Below, one piece after another: positions 10,637-21,123 of a stretch of 64,000 nt of DNA. The notes below the pieces were generated by a model. That model saw only the letters and a list, made by a program, of their open reading frames with translations, had not been told where the DNA came from and searched no databases. How positions within the stretch are numbered: position 1 is the first letter of the stretch; every line of letters begins with the position of its first letter. Source of the stretch: Straminergon stramineum (lineage: Eukaryota > Streptophyta > Bryopsida > Hypnales > Calliergonaceae); NCBI GenBank assembly GCA_963920665.1, contig OY987267.1, positions 24,924,001-24,988,000 of the forward strand. Direction: 5' to 3'. Both the position numbers and the translations under genes were made by a program.

Positions 10637-11960
10637 ATTGTTGCATCTAGTGTCTCCAACACTCGTGTGAGTGATTGTGTCAAGTCTTTTGCTTCCATTC
10701 CACCCATTGGCTCAGTTTCTTCAATAAACTTGGTCCACCAATGGGACTTAGTAGGGGCGGAGAGATGTACTCCATTGCCCTATCCACCATAGCACTCACA
10801 ATGGGCATTGACACTTCCTTTGAAAAATTCGGTGATTGGGTAGGCTCTTCTAAAATAGAAAAAGCCTATTCAGAAACATAACACCTTTCATTTCCTATCC
10901 AAATATATCGTACATTTTTCCTATTGTAAAAATACCCTTTTGCACCCAAAGTCAAGCTCATAGAGTCCAAAGATGTGAACGTTGATAATGTTGACAGGGG
11001 TTCTGCTACCGATATACCTTTAATTTCTTCCATGTGAACTTCAACATATGTTGCTACAGCATTTTCCACATTATTCTTTTTCATTGCAAGAGCATTATTA
11101 GGATCTTCTTCCAATTGCGGAGGGTTCGGGCACTAAAGAAAACAACATTTGCATGTGATATGTAGTTGTTAGTAGATCTGGTACCATGGCCAGGGAGGAT
11201 TGATCCCCTCTATGGCCTTTATTTTATCCCTAGAGAAAATATTTGATAGTTTTTATTTGCAACCAATGAGAAAATTTGCAAATTCTAAATTCATATATGC
11301 AATAAAAGGTCCCAAATTAGTTAGGAGAGGTGAAGAAATACAAAATTTATTTAGCACAAAATAGGGAGTAATTTTTACATTTACCATTGCTTGGGGCAAT
11401 AAAGGGTAGAACACAATATTCATTAAAATTAGAGATTTTCAATGAAATGAGAAATGTGGAGCACTAGTTTTACACATAGATTCAAGCAAGACCCTTGTAA
11501 TCTCATGAAAGACTACTCAAAAACGTGGTAGAAGGTGACACTATTTTAAAAAACTATTGTATGTATAATCACATTTGATTGTCATATAGAACTCCTATAC
11601 GAATTTTGAGTTCTTATTCACAAAAGGATCGTGACAATGCATATATCTGTCGTGAGTATGATTCACCCCATCATTGAGTTGTAAGTAATTGCATATCTTC
11701 ACAATGCTTACATGTATGTATAGACTCTGTATCTAAAATATAAACAACATCTATATGTCGGATTTACTCTTCAGCACTTCCATGGCCTTCATAATTTCGG
11801 GTCCACGATTGTATCTGTTATCATTCTTCTTATATTCCCGTAGTCTTTGAAGGTGTTGGAGTCGTAAAATCTTTCAATCCCAAGCATCGAAAATCAGTGC
11901 AATATATCTATTGGGTGGCACTCCATCGTGCGTCTTGATCTTTTGCATGCCTAGACATTG
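10637..11960. other. Unannotated region
   Basis: Short frames only (10675-10881 plus; 10866-11114 minus), none recognised and none with supporting context. No repeat boundary seen. Confidence 0.35.
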
Positions 11961-11963
11961 TGG

Positions 11964-12390
11964 TCACGAACGAGGAATAGGAGGCCCATGAGATCGGACA
12001 AGGAGAACTTGTTTGCATGCTTCCATTGGTAGGGGATTCATCGTCTCCATTTTCGAATTTGGAATTCTCACGTCTTCATACAATTTTCTTTGTGGCATTC
12101 TCTCCGAGGCAGATGGCGACATTTTGAAAGCCATAAGATCTCTGGATTTCAAAGGAGAAGGTGAGCATGATTTCAGTAGATGAGGAGCTCCATTAGGCGG
12201 ACTGTCCACAATCCCGTCTTCTATGGGCCCAATTGAGAAGTCCATTGTTGAATTGGCAGTCACCGCCGAGCATAGGAAGTTCCCTGTGCTGAGAATAGCA
12301 TTCTGGCCATAGTCCAAGACGAAGTCCATTGATGCCGCACATGGAAGACTAGCATCTCGGATTGGAGATAGCGCATTGCCGAAACTCTGC
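11964..12390 (-). CDS. Unrecognised open frame downstream of the phosphatase fragment
   Basis: An open frame of about 140 codons, with the first internal ATG at 12327-12329 (121 codons from there). It is Ser/Pro-rich in its middle, with no signal peptide or membrane segment and no motif I recognise. It lies on the same strand and about 0.4 kb downstream of the FCP1-like fragment, so it could be a remnant exon of that gene or unrelated. It may be a chance frame. No function proposed. Confidence 0.22.
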
Positions 12391-12770
12391 TATCAAGTGG
12401 CACTTAGAGAATTTCCACGTGAGAAGTCAAGAGGGATTCACAACTAGTAATACAAACAAGTAGCATGTAGTGGATGTATCCAATAAACAGAGACGAACAC
12501 ATCAGGTTGAAGCAACCTAAACGACAACATTGATTTTCCAATTGACAAGCATGAAATAACCATTTATTACAAAAATTGTATTGGACAAAATTACAATGAA
12601 AGCGCTAAATGACTATATATCAATAAGGTCGGTCTGAGCTAAATTGCGCAAAGAATGCAATGTCCCAATTTGCCCTCTCAGTAGCTCAAATGGACCTAAT
12701 CTATGGAAACAAAAGTGTCCTATTTCAAAGTCGAGGACACTCGAACCACTTCCATAAGCCTATTATATTC

Positions 12771-13342
12771 TCAACGACTTTGTTTGTCGCAGAGCATTTT
12801 CCGCCCCATTTTCCCCTTACTATTCCCCCTGAACAATTTGAGCCTTTGGTCTCGAGCGTTATGCACACGCCTAAACCAAGGAAGAAGAACGTCCAATAGG
12901 AATGAGTCCTTCGAACCATTCCCCCTGTGACTCCACATGTCTAGGAGTACGACATTCTCTACCTTGTTCATGACATGCTTAACATGACTGTTGTCCACTA
13001 CAATGGTGTTCTCGGGCATGAAATTTCCATGTGAGCCATTGAACAACATCTCAAGGTTTTTCAAGAAAAGTTCCTTGCTCATCCCTGGCTCTCTGAATGT
13101 GGTGACCTGGCTAGAAGCATCCCTGCACTTGAGCTTCATGCACAAATCCTATCCTAATATGAGGAAGGGCATTCCCAAATCCCGGAAGAGATATGCACAG
13201 ACTTCGTGGGTGGTGGACTTCTTCATTGAGCTCCACACCGAAATGAAAGCTACTTGGCCTAACTCACACAGGAATTGTGCGCACCCCGGCTGGACGTACA
13301 CAGCCTTCGACCCTACAACCGTAGGAATCGTGGCTGAGTGGG
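12771..13342 (-). pseudogene. FCP1/NIF-type phosphatase domain fragment
   Basis: The minus strand encodes the middle and C-terminal part of an NLI-interacting-factor (FCP1-like, HAD-fold) phosphatase domain. Visible blocks are YVQPGCAQFL followed by ISVWSSMKKS (the hhhWSS block), ENTIVVDNSHVKHVM (the acidic D-[DN]-S block) and DVLLPWFRRVHN. In this family the domain dephosphorylates Ser/Thr, classically on the RNA polymerase II tail. The nucleophile motif DxDxT, which lies N-terminal, is absent. A TAG stop at 13149-13151 interrupts the frame where a Gln codon (CAG) is plausible. Coding similarity ends close to the left end of hAT element Z1 (13365), suggesting that this insertion removed or displaced the 5' part. 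Almost certainly inactive. Confidence 0.72.
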
Positions 13343-13564
13343 GCTACAACATGTCACCGACGTGTTGGGTTGTTCTGTCAAATGTGTTTTGGGGTTTAGG
13401 TGTCGAGTTGTTCGTCTGATGTCACATGTTGTAAAAGATGAGTGTCACATATACGAGACAAATCTGACAAGTACGGAATTAGGGTTTAAAATTTTCAAGC
13501 AGGGCAGCCAAAAATTTAATCTTACATGGCGGGTTGTCAAGAGTGACGTGGAAAGCCTCTACCA

Positions 13565-13880
13565 CATCACTATGGGCGACTGTGGGTGGGGCGCATGTAG
13601 GTGGGTGCATGCGGGTGGGGCGCATGCGGATAAGGTGGGGCGACTGCGGGTCCTAAAATGAGGGCGACTGCGGGTTCAATCCAAGGCGACTACGGGTCCA
13701 ATCCACGGCGACTACAGGTCTAGGGGGGGTGAGTGTGGGTCTAGGGGGGGCCAGTGCAGGTCTAAGGGGGCGAGTACAGGTCTAGGTGGGGCAAATGCGG
13801 GTAGAAGGGGGCTTAGGGGGGCGACCACAGGTCATTTCTTGGGCGATTGCGGCTGATAAGGCGATTGCGGGTCTCAGATT
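13565..13880 (+). repeat. Subterminal minisatellite of Z1
   Basis: Irregular tandem units of about 16-25 bp with core GGGCGACTGCGGGTC(TAG). Equivalent repeats lie at 40445-40760 in Z2. Non-coding. Confidence 0.8.
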
Positions 13881-14171
13881 CAAGAGGTCTTCTAGTTCAT
13901 GACAATGGGGGTGGCTGCGTATGGAGCGATGTGGCAACACAATCCTGTCTTTTTTTTTGTTTTACTTTCTCAAGCTAACCGGAAATGGAGATATAGGTAT
14001 CCGGATTTAGTAAAGAACCCAGAAAGAGCGGAAATAGGAAAGGAAAATGAGATAGCGGAAAGATATTCTCAGATCTGGTTTTCACAGGAAGACGGATAGA
14101 GCGGATCTGTGACCGGATCAGGGAGGAACCGGATGTACGGAACGGACTGGATTCGGATCATGATGAGGTGG

Positions 14172-16144
14172 TGTGAACCACTATATTGGTTCACTATTAA
14201 GAAACCCAAAAATATAAACATTAGGCATGAATTTATAAATCCGGAAGTGTTGGTACTCCGAATTAAGCCATAACCATCAATTAAGGAGTCTTCCGCTAAA
14301 TGGCAATGGAAACTTCAAGAGGTTAGGGCAAGATGCTAGAAAATGCAATTAGGAGGAAATTAGGGAAAATTCTAGGGGAAAAATGGGGAGTTAAAACTAA
14401 AAAGAGGTTAAGCAAGATTTGGTAGAGTAACCAAATTAAGCTAACGGTAAAATGATGACAAAATAAAAACCAAAAGTGAGAAATCAAAATGAAAACAAAA
14501 GACTAGGAGTAGGACATGAAACTAAAAGTAAATGGAAAACTACAAAAATAATAAATAAGAAAAAACACAAAAGAAGTTAATTAAACTAAAACTATGACTA
14601 AAACACTAGTGTAGTGGGTAAAACACTAAAATAGGATTTTATAGTAAGTTAGAGGGTTTTACAGTAATTTAGGGGGTGGAACACTAAAATAGCGCAATTT
14701 ACACTAAATTAGCGGATTTACAGTAACCTAGTGCGATTTGCACTAATTTGACGCATTTTGCACCAAATTAGCGTATTAACAGTGAATTAGTGTAGGATGA
14801 AAGTAGTTTAGAAAATCAATCCGTTAGAAAGTTTGGAGTTAAGCCAAATTAGGGTTTGGAGCCCTCTCTCTCTCAACTTCCTCTCAATTTTTCCCCAACT
14901 TGGTGTGCATGTGTGTTGGAGAGATTCTTGGTGATGAAGAGTGTTTTGAAAGCATGAGAAGCTAGAGACTAAGATGAGGGAACCAAAGTAGGACAATTTG
15001 TCGAGTAGGTCACCATTTTTTGAGAAAAAAATGGTGAAGGAATGATGGGAGTGAGGTCAGATGGGGATTGGAGTGGAGAGAATTAGGTTTTTTTGTTGAA
15101 TTGGGAGGGGATTGCCAATTTTGGTGACTGATTGCGGGAGATTAGAAGAGCGGAATGGGCTGAATTTTGGAGAGGATGGAGAGGGGAAAGTCAGATTTCC
15201 AAAAAGACCAGTCTCGACCAATTCCGAGCAAGGATGAGGACGGAGCGGCCGATTTAGTGCGAGGAGGTCAAGCTGCCTCTGCCACGGAAGACCAACGACT
15301 TTGGCGAGCGATTGTGGGAGTTCGGCGAAGAGGATAAACGTGAATTTTGGGGAGGAGGAATATGGGAAAGTCAGCTTTTCAACGAGACAAGTCTCGCCTA
15401 ATTTGGAGTAGGGACGAAGCCGGGGCGATCAATTTAGTGGGACAAGGTTTGCTGCCTAGCTAGCGGCAGCTTATTTGCGGTATTCCATTTTTTTCCTTGT
15501 GATTCAGCTGAATCCAAATGTAATGTTCATTACAATATGATATTTTATTATCCATCTTGAAGCAATAGTTCAATGACTTGCATGCAATGTTCTTGTGGGG
15601 TGTGAGGGTGTAGAGGGGATATGCAAATTTTTTAGGGTTTTAGGGCAAGCGCGGAAGCGTTGCCCAAATTGGGGGTAAAATTAGGGTTAGGATATGGATT
15701 AGGAAATTCAAGGGAAAAACTAATTGGCCTAAGAGGAAGGTGTGGATATGTTAGGGATGGGATCCATGGAATTAGGGAAGTGTTGGGCATCAATTTAGGA
15801 AATTAGTTAGGAATTGGGGTGGTTGTGGTGTGCTGAAATTTAATTTCAGGACACCAAATTGACCCATTTTGTGCCCCAAGGGCTAATTTTAGGCAAAATT
15901 AGGCCTAGTAGGTTGCTCTAACCTCCCAAAGTAGTTTCTAGGGGCATTGGAGGATTTTAGGGTGCATGTTAGGATGGTGTAAGGGTGGTGCCCTCATTTC
16001 ACTTAGAGTAGTTTAACATTAAAAAAATTGATAAAAAGGTATTTAGGAGTCCATTGCTTGGAAGGCAATTTAGGTAGGGTCCCATACACTCCCCGCCGGC
16101 CAACTCTAGGGGGTTTCTTCGCCTTGCGGTGTAAAAGCCTCATA
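14172..16144 (+). mobile_element. X1: 1.97-kb non-coding element, left palindrome arm
   Basis: The element begins TGTGAACCAC and ends GCCTCATA, flanked by GGTGG at 14167-14171 and 16145-16149. The inverted copy X2 is at 21124-23095. It has no coding sequence: the 62-codon frame inside appears in both copies only because the arms are identical. It contains a short hairpin (CACCATTTTTT-GAG-AAAAAAATGGTG, about 15011-15036) and a degenerate stretch of TTTAGTGTAAATT-like units. Size and TG start fit a solo LTR, but the right end is not CA, so the class is open. Confidence 0.65.
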
Positions 16145-16166
16145 GGTGGCAGGGGGGTCCAAATAG

Positions 16167-16174
16167 TATATAAG
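16167..16174 (+). promoter_or_regulatory. TATA-like box upstream of the G1 ORF
   Basis: TATATAAG lies about 420 bp upstream of the conserved coding start in G1, within GC-richer DNA. It is a plausible core promoter for the gag-like transcript; sequence match only. Confidence 0.4.
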
Positions 16175-16519
16175 GACTGGACTGCGCAGTCTTACCTCTT
16201 TTGTGATTTTCGTCTTCAGCGCTGGCAGCTCTCTTGTTTGTTAGGTAGCGCTTTCCAAGTTTGTCAGTGGCAGTTCTGAGTTTGCATGTGTGAGGATTTC
16301 CGTGTAAGTGTTGTTCTGTGAGGAGTTTTAGTGTAAATTTGCTAGTGAGTTTCCGGTTGAGATTGGAGAGAGAAGTAAGGAACAGGACGTGCGGCTAGAA
16401 CTAAAGTGAGGCAGGATCGGAAAGGGGAGGGCTATCCTCCGAGCTCGGATCCATGCCCATGCCGCAGCTCAGGAGAACGAGAGGCCCAAGTAGCTCATCA
16501 AATATATAAGTTAAGCTCC

Positions 16520-18133
16520 GGAAGTTAGTTCCAGTTGTTCCGCTCGAGGACGATCCGAAGGAGGAACTGATAGACGACCTGAACCGCATGGGGTGCATAG
16601 GGTTTGCCACCAAACCCTGGGGATTTAAAGATGAGGTCTTAGTCAGGGAGCTGATCAGAAAGGTGTCCAATGAGTGGGACAATACGATTAGAGAAAAACC
16701 GCATCGCTGGACGGAAGATGTCTGGAGATCAGTTTATAGTTTCAGACCGGAAGGATTCGGAATGGCGAGCCGGAAGGACGACTACATCCGCGGCAAGTTC
16801 GAGGGTGCTGTCAACCCAAAGGACGAATATGCCATAGAGGATTGCATAGACGAGCGGGAATGCCGGATGCTACAATTCCTCGTTCCGATCCTCCATCCGG
16901 AGAAATCGACGAGGGTTACAATTACCTTGGCCAACACTATTTTCGATGCTCTGAGGGGAGACTGGAAAGTGGACTGGGGCCGGATCATTTCCGATCTGGT
17001 CACCTAGTTGGTAAATCGGATAGGAAAGAGTAGGGCCACTCCGGTTTGCCCTTATGTGTTCCACCTGTACAAGAACAACGGACTCCTTAATGACAGGGAG
17101 GACCATATCTGGAAGCACCAGGAGGTGGTCCTCAGATATGGGGAATCGGAAGACGAACAGGCAGTGGAATCCGGTTCCGATCAAGGGGAAGAAACGGATT
17201 CGGATAGCGAGGAGCCGACAATGCCTCTGATCAAGAGGCAGAAGCAGACTTCTCCGTTCAAGAGGGGGACGCCGCCACACCGCAACCCGACTGCGCCGGA
17301 AGAGGGACCGAAAGGAGAGAAGATAGTGTCGAGGGAGGCGGATCCCAATGATTCGTTCACGTCCCTTGTAAAGGTCATCTGTGACATAAGGGTGGATTGG
17401 GAGGCCAAGTGGGACACTTTGGTCACAATCGGGAAGTTGGTCGGAGCACCACCGGATCATGAATTGCCGAACAAGGTAGCAAATTGTATTTCCGATCTGG
17501 TCGAGACTCGGAAGATGGAAGCGGAGAACCGCAGGCTCCAAGAAACCTTGGATCAGGTGAAGGCCGAGCTTATTGTGTTGTAGGACAATGCAACCGCGAC
17601 CAAGACATTGTCGGAGGAGGTTGTCAAGATGACAAAGGATGAAAGCTATATTCGGAGAGTCCGGATCCGCTCTCACCAGGGCGAAGCTCTTTGACGAGCG
17701 AGTCTACGAGGAGAAGAAGTTATTCGGAACCCAGATAGTCCAGATTCTGAACGACTACACCGAACAGGTGGAGGCTGCGATGAAGGAGGCCCGGATTGCA
17801 GCGGACCAAATGGAAGAATACGGTCGACTCGTTTTGGAAGCAAATTGCTCCAAGGGAATTGAACTCTCGGAAATTTCACTTCCGGAGTCATTCCTTGAGG
17901 CGACCGCGCAAGGGGGGAAGGAGTTAACGCCCAAGTCAAAGGTATCAGGGAGGATAGTGGCCCAGACCGGAACGCCAGGGACCGCCATCGACTTGGATTC
18001 CACCCCGGAAGGAGAGCCGGTTCTGAACCCGCACGATGGCGAACGGAATCGCAACCTCAATGACATTTTCGAGGACATGGATGCGAGTGCGGAGGATCCA
18101 ACGATAGGATCTCGAGTTGAGGATGTACAGTAG
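16520..18133 (+). pseudogene. Orphan gag-like ORF of G1
   Basis: Coding similarity to the G2 copy begins before the first usable ATG (16588), around LEDDPKEELIDDLNR. The frame runs to a TAG at 17005-17007, continues in frame to a second TAG at 17581-17583, then shifts by one base near 17640 and stays open to 18133, about 530 codons in all. Layout: a conserved globular N-terminal part (GCIGFATKPWGF, then a block with RPEGFGMASRKD and LVPILHPEKSTRVT), a conserved PYVFHLYKNNGLLND block, an acidic Ser/Glu-rich linker, a Lys/Arg/Pro stretch, then helical, coiled-coil-like Glu/Lys-rich sequence. There is no CCHC knuckle, protease or polymerase. I do not recognise the family; a structural gag-like role is inferred from its position as sole ORF. 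Confidence 0.6.
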
Positions 18134-19308
18134 TAGTTAAGTGTAGGACCGGAATCGGAATAAGATCCGATCCGAATAGGATTAGGAGTAGGTAAAGCGG
18201 AAAATCCGGCTTTGATTGCGGTGGAACTTTCGTGGCTTGCCACCCAAACTGTAAATTGAAGTTTTGTATATAAGTCAGCACCGCGAAGGTGACTGGGAGT
18301 TTTTCCTTGCATATTTTGTTGTACCTTTGGATGCGCTCTCAGATTTGTGTTTGATTCTCCCATGAGTTGGCCGGATTGCATGAATTGGAGTGAGAAAGGT
18401 GTTGGCTTAATTTGCATTCAGATTTCTCCCTTTGTTGTTTGAGTTCCAATCCTTAGTGTTTGAGTAGGTTCTAGAAGCGTTGGGAGTGTGTTTCAATGCC
18501 TCAACAGAGTTAGAGCTTGTAGATCCGGGTGAGATAGCCGTTGTTAGGCTAGGCGGATAGGGAGGGGTATCCTTAGTCGCGCTAGAACTCCCAGGTGGGA
18601 AATCCGGTTGAGTGTCCGACCTTCTGAAGAGGTCTCACTGCCTGTAATTGGTAAACGGATTAGTTTTGATAGCTGCTGGAATGGACGAGTACACTTGTAA
18701 CCACCTAGTTCTGTACGGGTTGGAGCGAATAGCAAAGTCGTTGTAGTATGAGTGGATCGTACAGGGGATCTTTGTATGACCTGCAATCTGGATTGCTATT
18801 TGGGTTGTTGTGAGTGATCAAACCAGATTCGAGTTAGTGTAGGAGAGGAATAGTTAGAGAAGTGGATCTTCAACCACTATAATCCGTAGAAGGAGTGGTG
18901 GGCCTACCACTCGCAAATCCAAGCGGCAAACCCTCTGATAGTCCAACAGAGGCAAAATTAAACCGGAACGGAGGTAAATAGAGCAAGGGACGATCCGGAG
19001 CGAATTGGTCCAAGGAAGTGTTAGGACCGGAACGGGTAAGGGTCCTGGAATTGTGGAAATTAAGAGAACCAAAAGGTAACGAAAACGGATAGTAGGTAAT
19101 CCGGTTCGGAATCCTCTTGGTGGTTTGTTGTTATCCGGTTTTAGATCTAGGACCGGAAAGGAAGTTTTGAGGGTAAGAGAGCTTATCCTTCTAATCAAGC
19201 AAAATACTTCACAGAATCTCGTGGGTTCGATCTTTAGAGTCACTTAGTTATGCTCTAGAGCGATTTTTGTGAGCATAATAGGGAATTTACTTATCCTGTG
19301 CTGCGACA
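18134..19308 (+). other. Right, non-coding part of G1
   Basis: CCGGA- and CGGAT-rich DNA between the ORF and the CA end, with a second TATA-like GTATATAAG at about 18266. I looked for a repeat of the left end (13930-14171) and found none. Confidence 0.5.
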
Positions 19309-19598
19309 AGCGACCTTGGGTCTAAGATTCAGAAAGGTCTTTCTTTTCTTGATGACGGGGGCAGTTGCATATAAGGCGACCGCAGGTTAGGGGCGACTGC
19401 GGGTCAAGGATGCTAGATAACATGAGTTTGACTTTCCCCCCTTACAAAGTGGAGGGAAGGTGTTCAAACTTTTCAAGTACCGCTCCCCCCTTTTTTGAGG
19501 AATAACTCCAGAAAATCCTAAAACTATGGCATTCAATACTAAGTGATCAAAAGTTAATTAAGTAATGAAGAAAGCAAATTGGTTTAGGAAGTGGAGAT

Positions 19599-19960
19599 TT
19601 GGAAAAGCCCTTTTTCCTAACATTTCATTTCTCCTTCATCTATCCTTTTGGTCATGTCAAATTCACCGTAACCATTTCCTATTTTAATTTTTGGAGGGAG
19701 TACATTGAAAGGAGACCTTCCCTATTGGGGAAAACCATGTACAAAAAAAATACTAACACTATGGGATGCATGAAGAAGTAATCTTTTTATCTACATAAAA
19801 AGTCCTTTAAGAAATGGAGACTTGGGGAAGCTCTTCTCCTTGACATTTTTTTCCCTCGTGGTCATGTCAAATTCAACGTAATCATTTCCTATTTTAATTT
19901 TTAGAGGGAGTACATTGAGAGGAGACCTTCCCTACTTGGGGAAACCATGTACAAAAAAAA
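19599..19960 (+). repeat. About 215-bp tandem repeat inside Z1
   Basis: Two units, each with the core GGTCATGTCAAATTCA, TTTCCTATTTTAATTTTT and GGAGACCTTCCCTA. Z2 holds two full units and part of a third at 41090-41590. Open frames across them are repeat by-products. Confidence 0.75.
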
Positions 19961-19966
19961 TACTAA

Positions 19967-21123
19967 TGTCGTGAGCCATAATCGCGCAATCCATCAAGTT
20001 AGTATTAAGTACTTTATAATTGTATAGAATTTTTCAAAATCTCTTATAGGCAAGAAGGATTAGACACCTCTTAGCCTAAACAACTCATTAAGGTTGAGGG
20101 AATGCTACAGGAATCTGTAAACGGATCCAAGACGGAACTGGATTCTGGAACTCCGAATAGCAACAGCCTACGATCTAGACATCCGGTCTAGGGTACTAGG
20201 GATCCGTTACGGGTAAATGGTCCACTTCTGAATAGTCGGTAAAGTGATGGGTACTTAACCCCACCACTTCCATTTACTCTTCCTCTTTCTTCTAGAACTA
20301 TTTTATGTGCTTATAGTTGAGAGAAAGAGTGGTGAGTTAGTGAATGCGGTAGGAGTTACTGACTATCCAACTTATGGTTTAAGTCTTTAGTTTACAATGG
20401 TAGAGGGAGATATCCAAAGCCCCTAGTTATGGCATGGATGGCTTGTCTAGCCATTCCGGAAAGGTTGAAAGAATGGTCGCAACTAGAGGATAATCTGGAT
20501 GTGATAGGATGTGTCGGCCTGTTCCGCCAGCCATGGACTATGAAGAATGATAGGATGAATCAGGAGCTCATAGTGAGAGCTTCGAATCAGTACAAGTTGA
20601 CTGTGAGGGGGCGACCCGTAACTTGGACAAATGAACTTTGGGCTAAGGTTTACGAGTTCCGTTCAAAGGGATCTGAATTAGCTTCCCAGATGGATAAGTT
20701 CGCGGCCGAGAAATTTAGGAATGCAGCGTATGCCAAAGAGGGATACACTATAAGCGACTGTCTAGATGGGAGACAAAAGCAGGTCCTAGAATTTCTCATT
20801 CCGATCCTCTATCCAGGAAAGCCTACACGGGTTACAGTATGGTAGCAAACACCATCTTTGGTGCCATGGAGGATAGGCCAGTTAACTAGGGCAAGGTAAT
20901 TAGGGGAGTTGTAGCCAAACTTGCCGCCAAGGTGGGCAAAACCAAAACCAGCCCTATCGGTCCTTACCTATTCCACCTCTACCATCATTCGGAACTCCTA
21001 AATGACGCGGAAATGGTAGAGTACAACACCGGGGCCGAAATCTTGCATTACAGCTTGATGGAAGAAGTGGAGCGAGAGCACCCGACTAAAGAAGAAGAGG
21101 AAGAGTTGAAAGACGAGGAGCAC
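19967..21123 (+). mobile_element. G2: left part of a second gag-like element
   Basis: Begins TGTCGTGAGCC immediately after ACTAA (19962-19966), where homology between Z1 and Z2 stops. It carries a gag-like ORF homologous to that of G1 and is broken by X2 at 21124. The right terminus is unresolved: candidate CA ends are 23405 (after a Y-like segment) and 24478 (ACGCGACA), neither followed by ACTAA. Confidence 0.6.
20429..21123 (+). pseudogene. Orphan gag-like ORF of G2, truncated
   Basis: Homologous to the G1 ORF: GCVGLFRQPWTMKND pairs with GCIGFATKPWGFKDE, FLIPILYPGKPTRVT with FLVPILHPEKSTRVT, and PYLFHLYHHSELLND with PYVFHLYKNNGLLND. The first frame ends at 20843-20845; a shift joins it to the frame starting near 20880-20932. 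It ends in an acidic Glu-rich run where element X2 inserts, so the coiled-coil part is missing. The G1 and G2 proteins are clearly diverged while the motifs are kept, which suggests a protein once under selection. Confidence 0.6.

Larger units (their letters stand above)
13930..19308 (+). mobile_element. G1: TG..CA element with orphan gag-like ORF
   Basis: It starts TGTGGCAACAC, ends CTGTGCTGCGACA, and is flanked by AGCGA at 13925-13929 and 19309-19313. The uninterrupted Z2 sequence at about 40815-40830 supplies the empty site. TG..CA ends and a 5-bp duplication fit an LTR-retrotransposon-type integrase. I found no pair of direct LTRs and no protease, reverse transcriptase or integrase. The length includes the nested X1 insertion (14172-16144), leaving about 3.4 kb of G1 proper: a short left end, a TATA-like site, one ORF and a 1.2-kb right part. 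Closest concept: a gag-only non-autonomous element (TR-GAG or LARD-like). Confidence 0.7.
13365..19966 (+). mobile_element. hAT-type element Z1, interrupted by G1 and cut by G2
   Basis: Element Z DNA occupies 13365-13929 and 19309-19966. Together these align continuously with 40273-41475 of Z2. The left end reads TTGGGTTGTTCTGTC against CAGGGTTGTTTTGTTG in Z2. At 13565-13880 it has the same subterminal GGGCGACTGCGGGTC repeats as Z2. The right end is not found: at 19967 a new TG-starting insertion (G2) begins after ACTAA. No transposase is encoded in the visible parts. Confidence 0.8.

Noticed and set aside
13930..14171. Left end of G1 as an LTR paired with the right end
   Set aside because: No direct repeat with 18134-19308 is visible beyond general CCGGA richness.
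14808..14996. 62-codon frame repeated identically at 22271-22459
   Set aside because: Its conservation reflects identity of the X arms, not selection on a protein.
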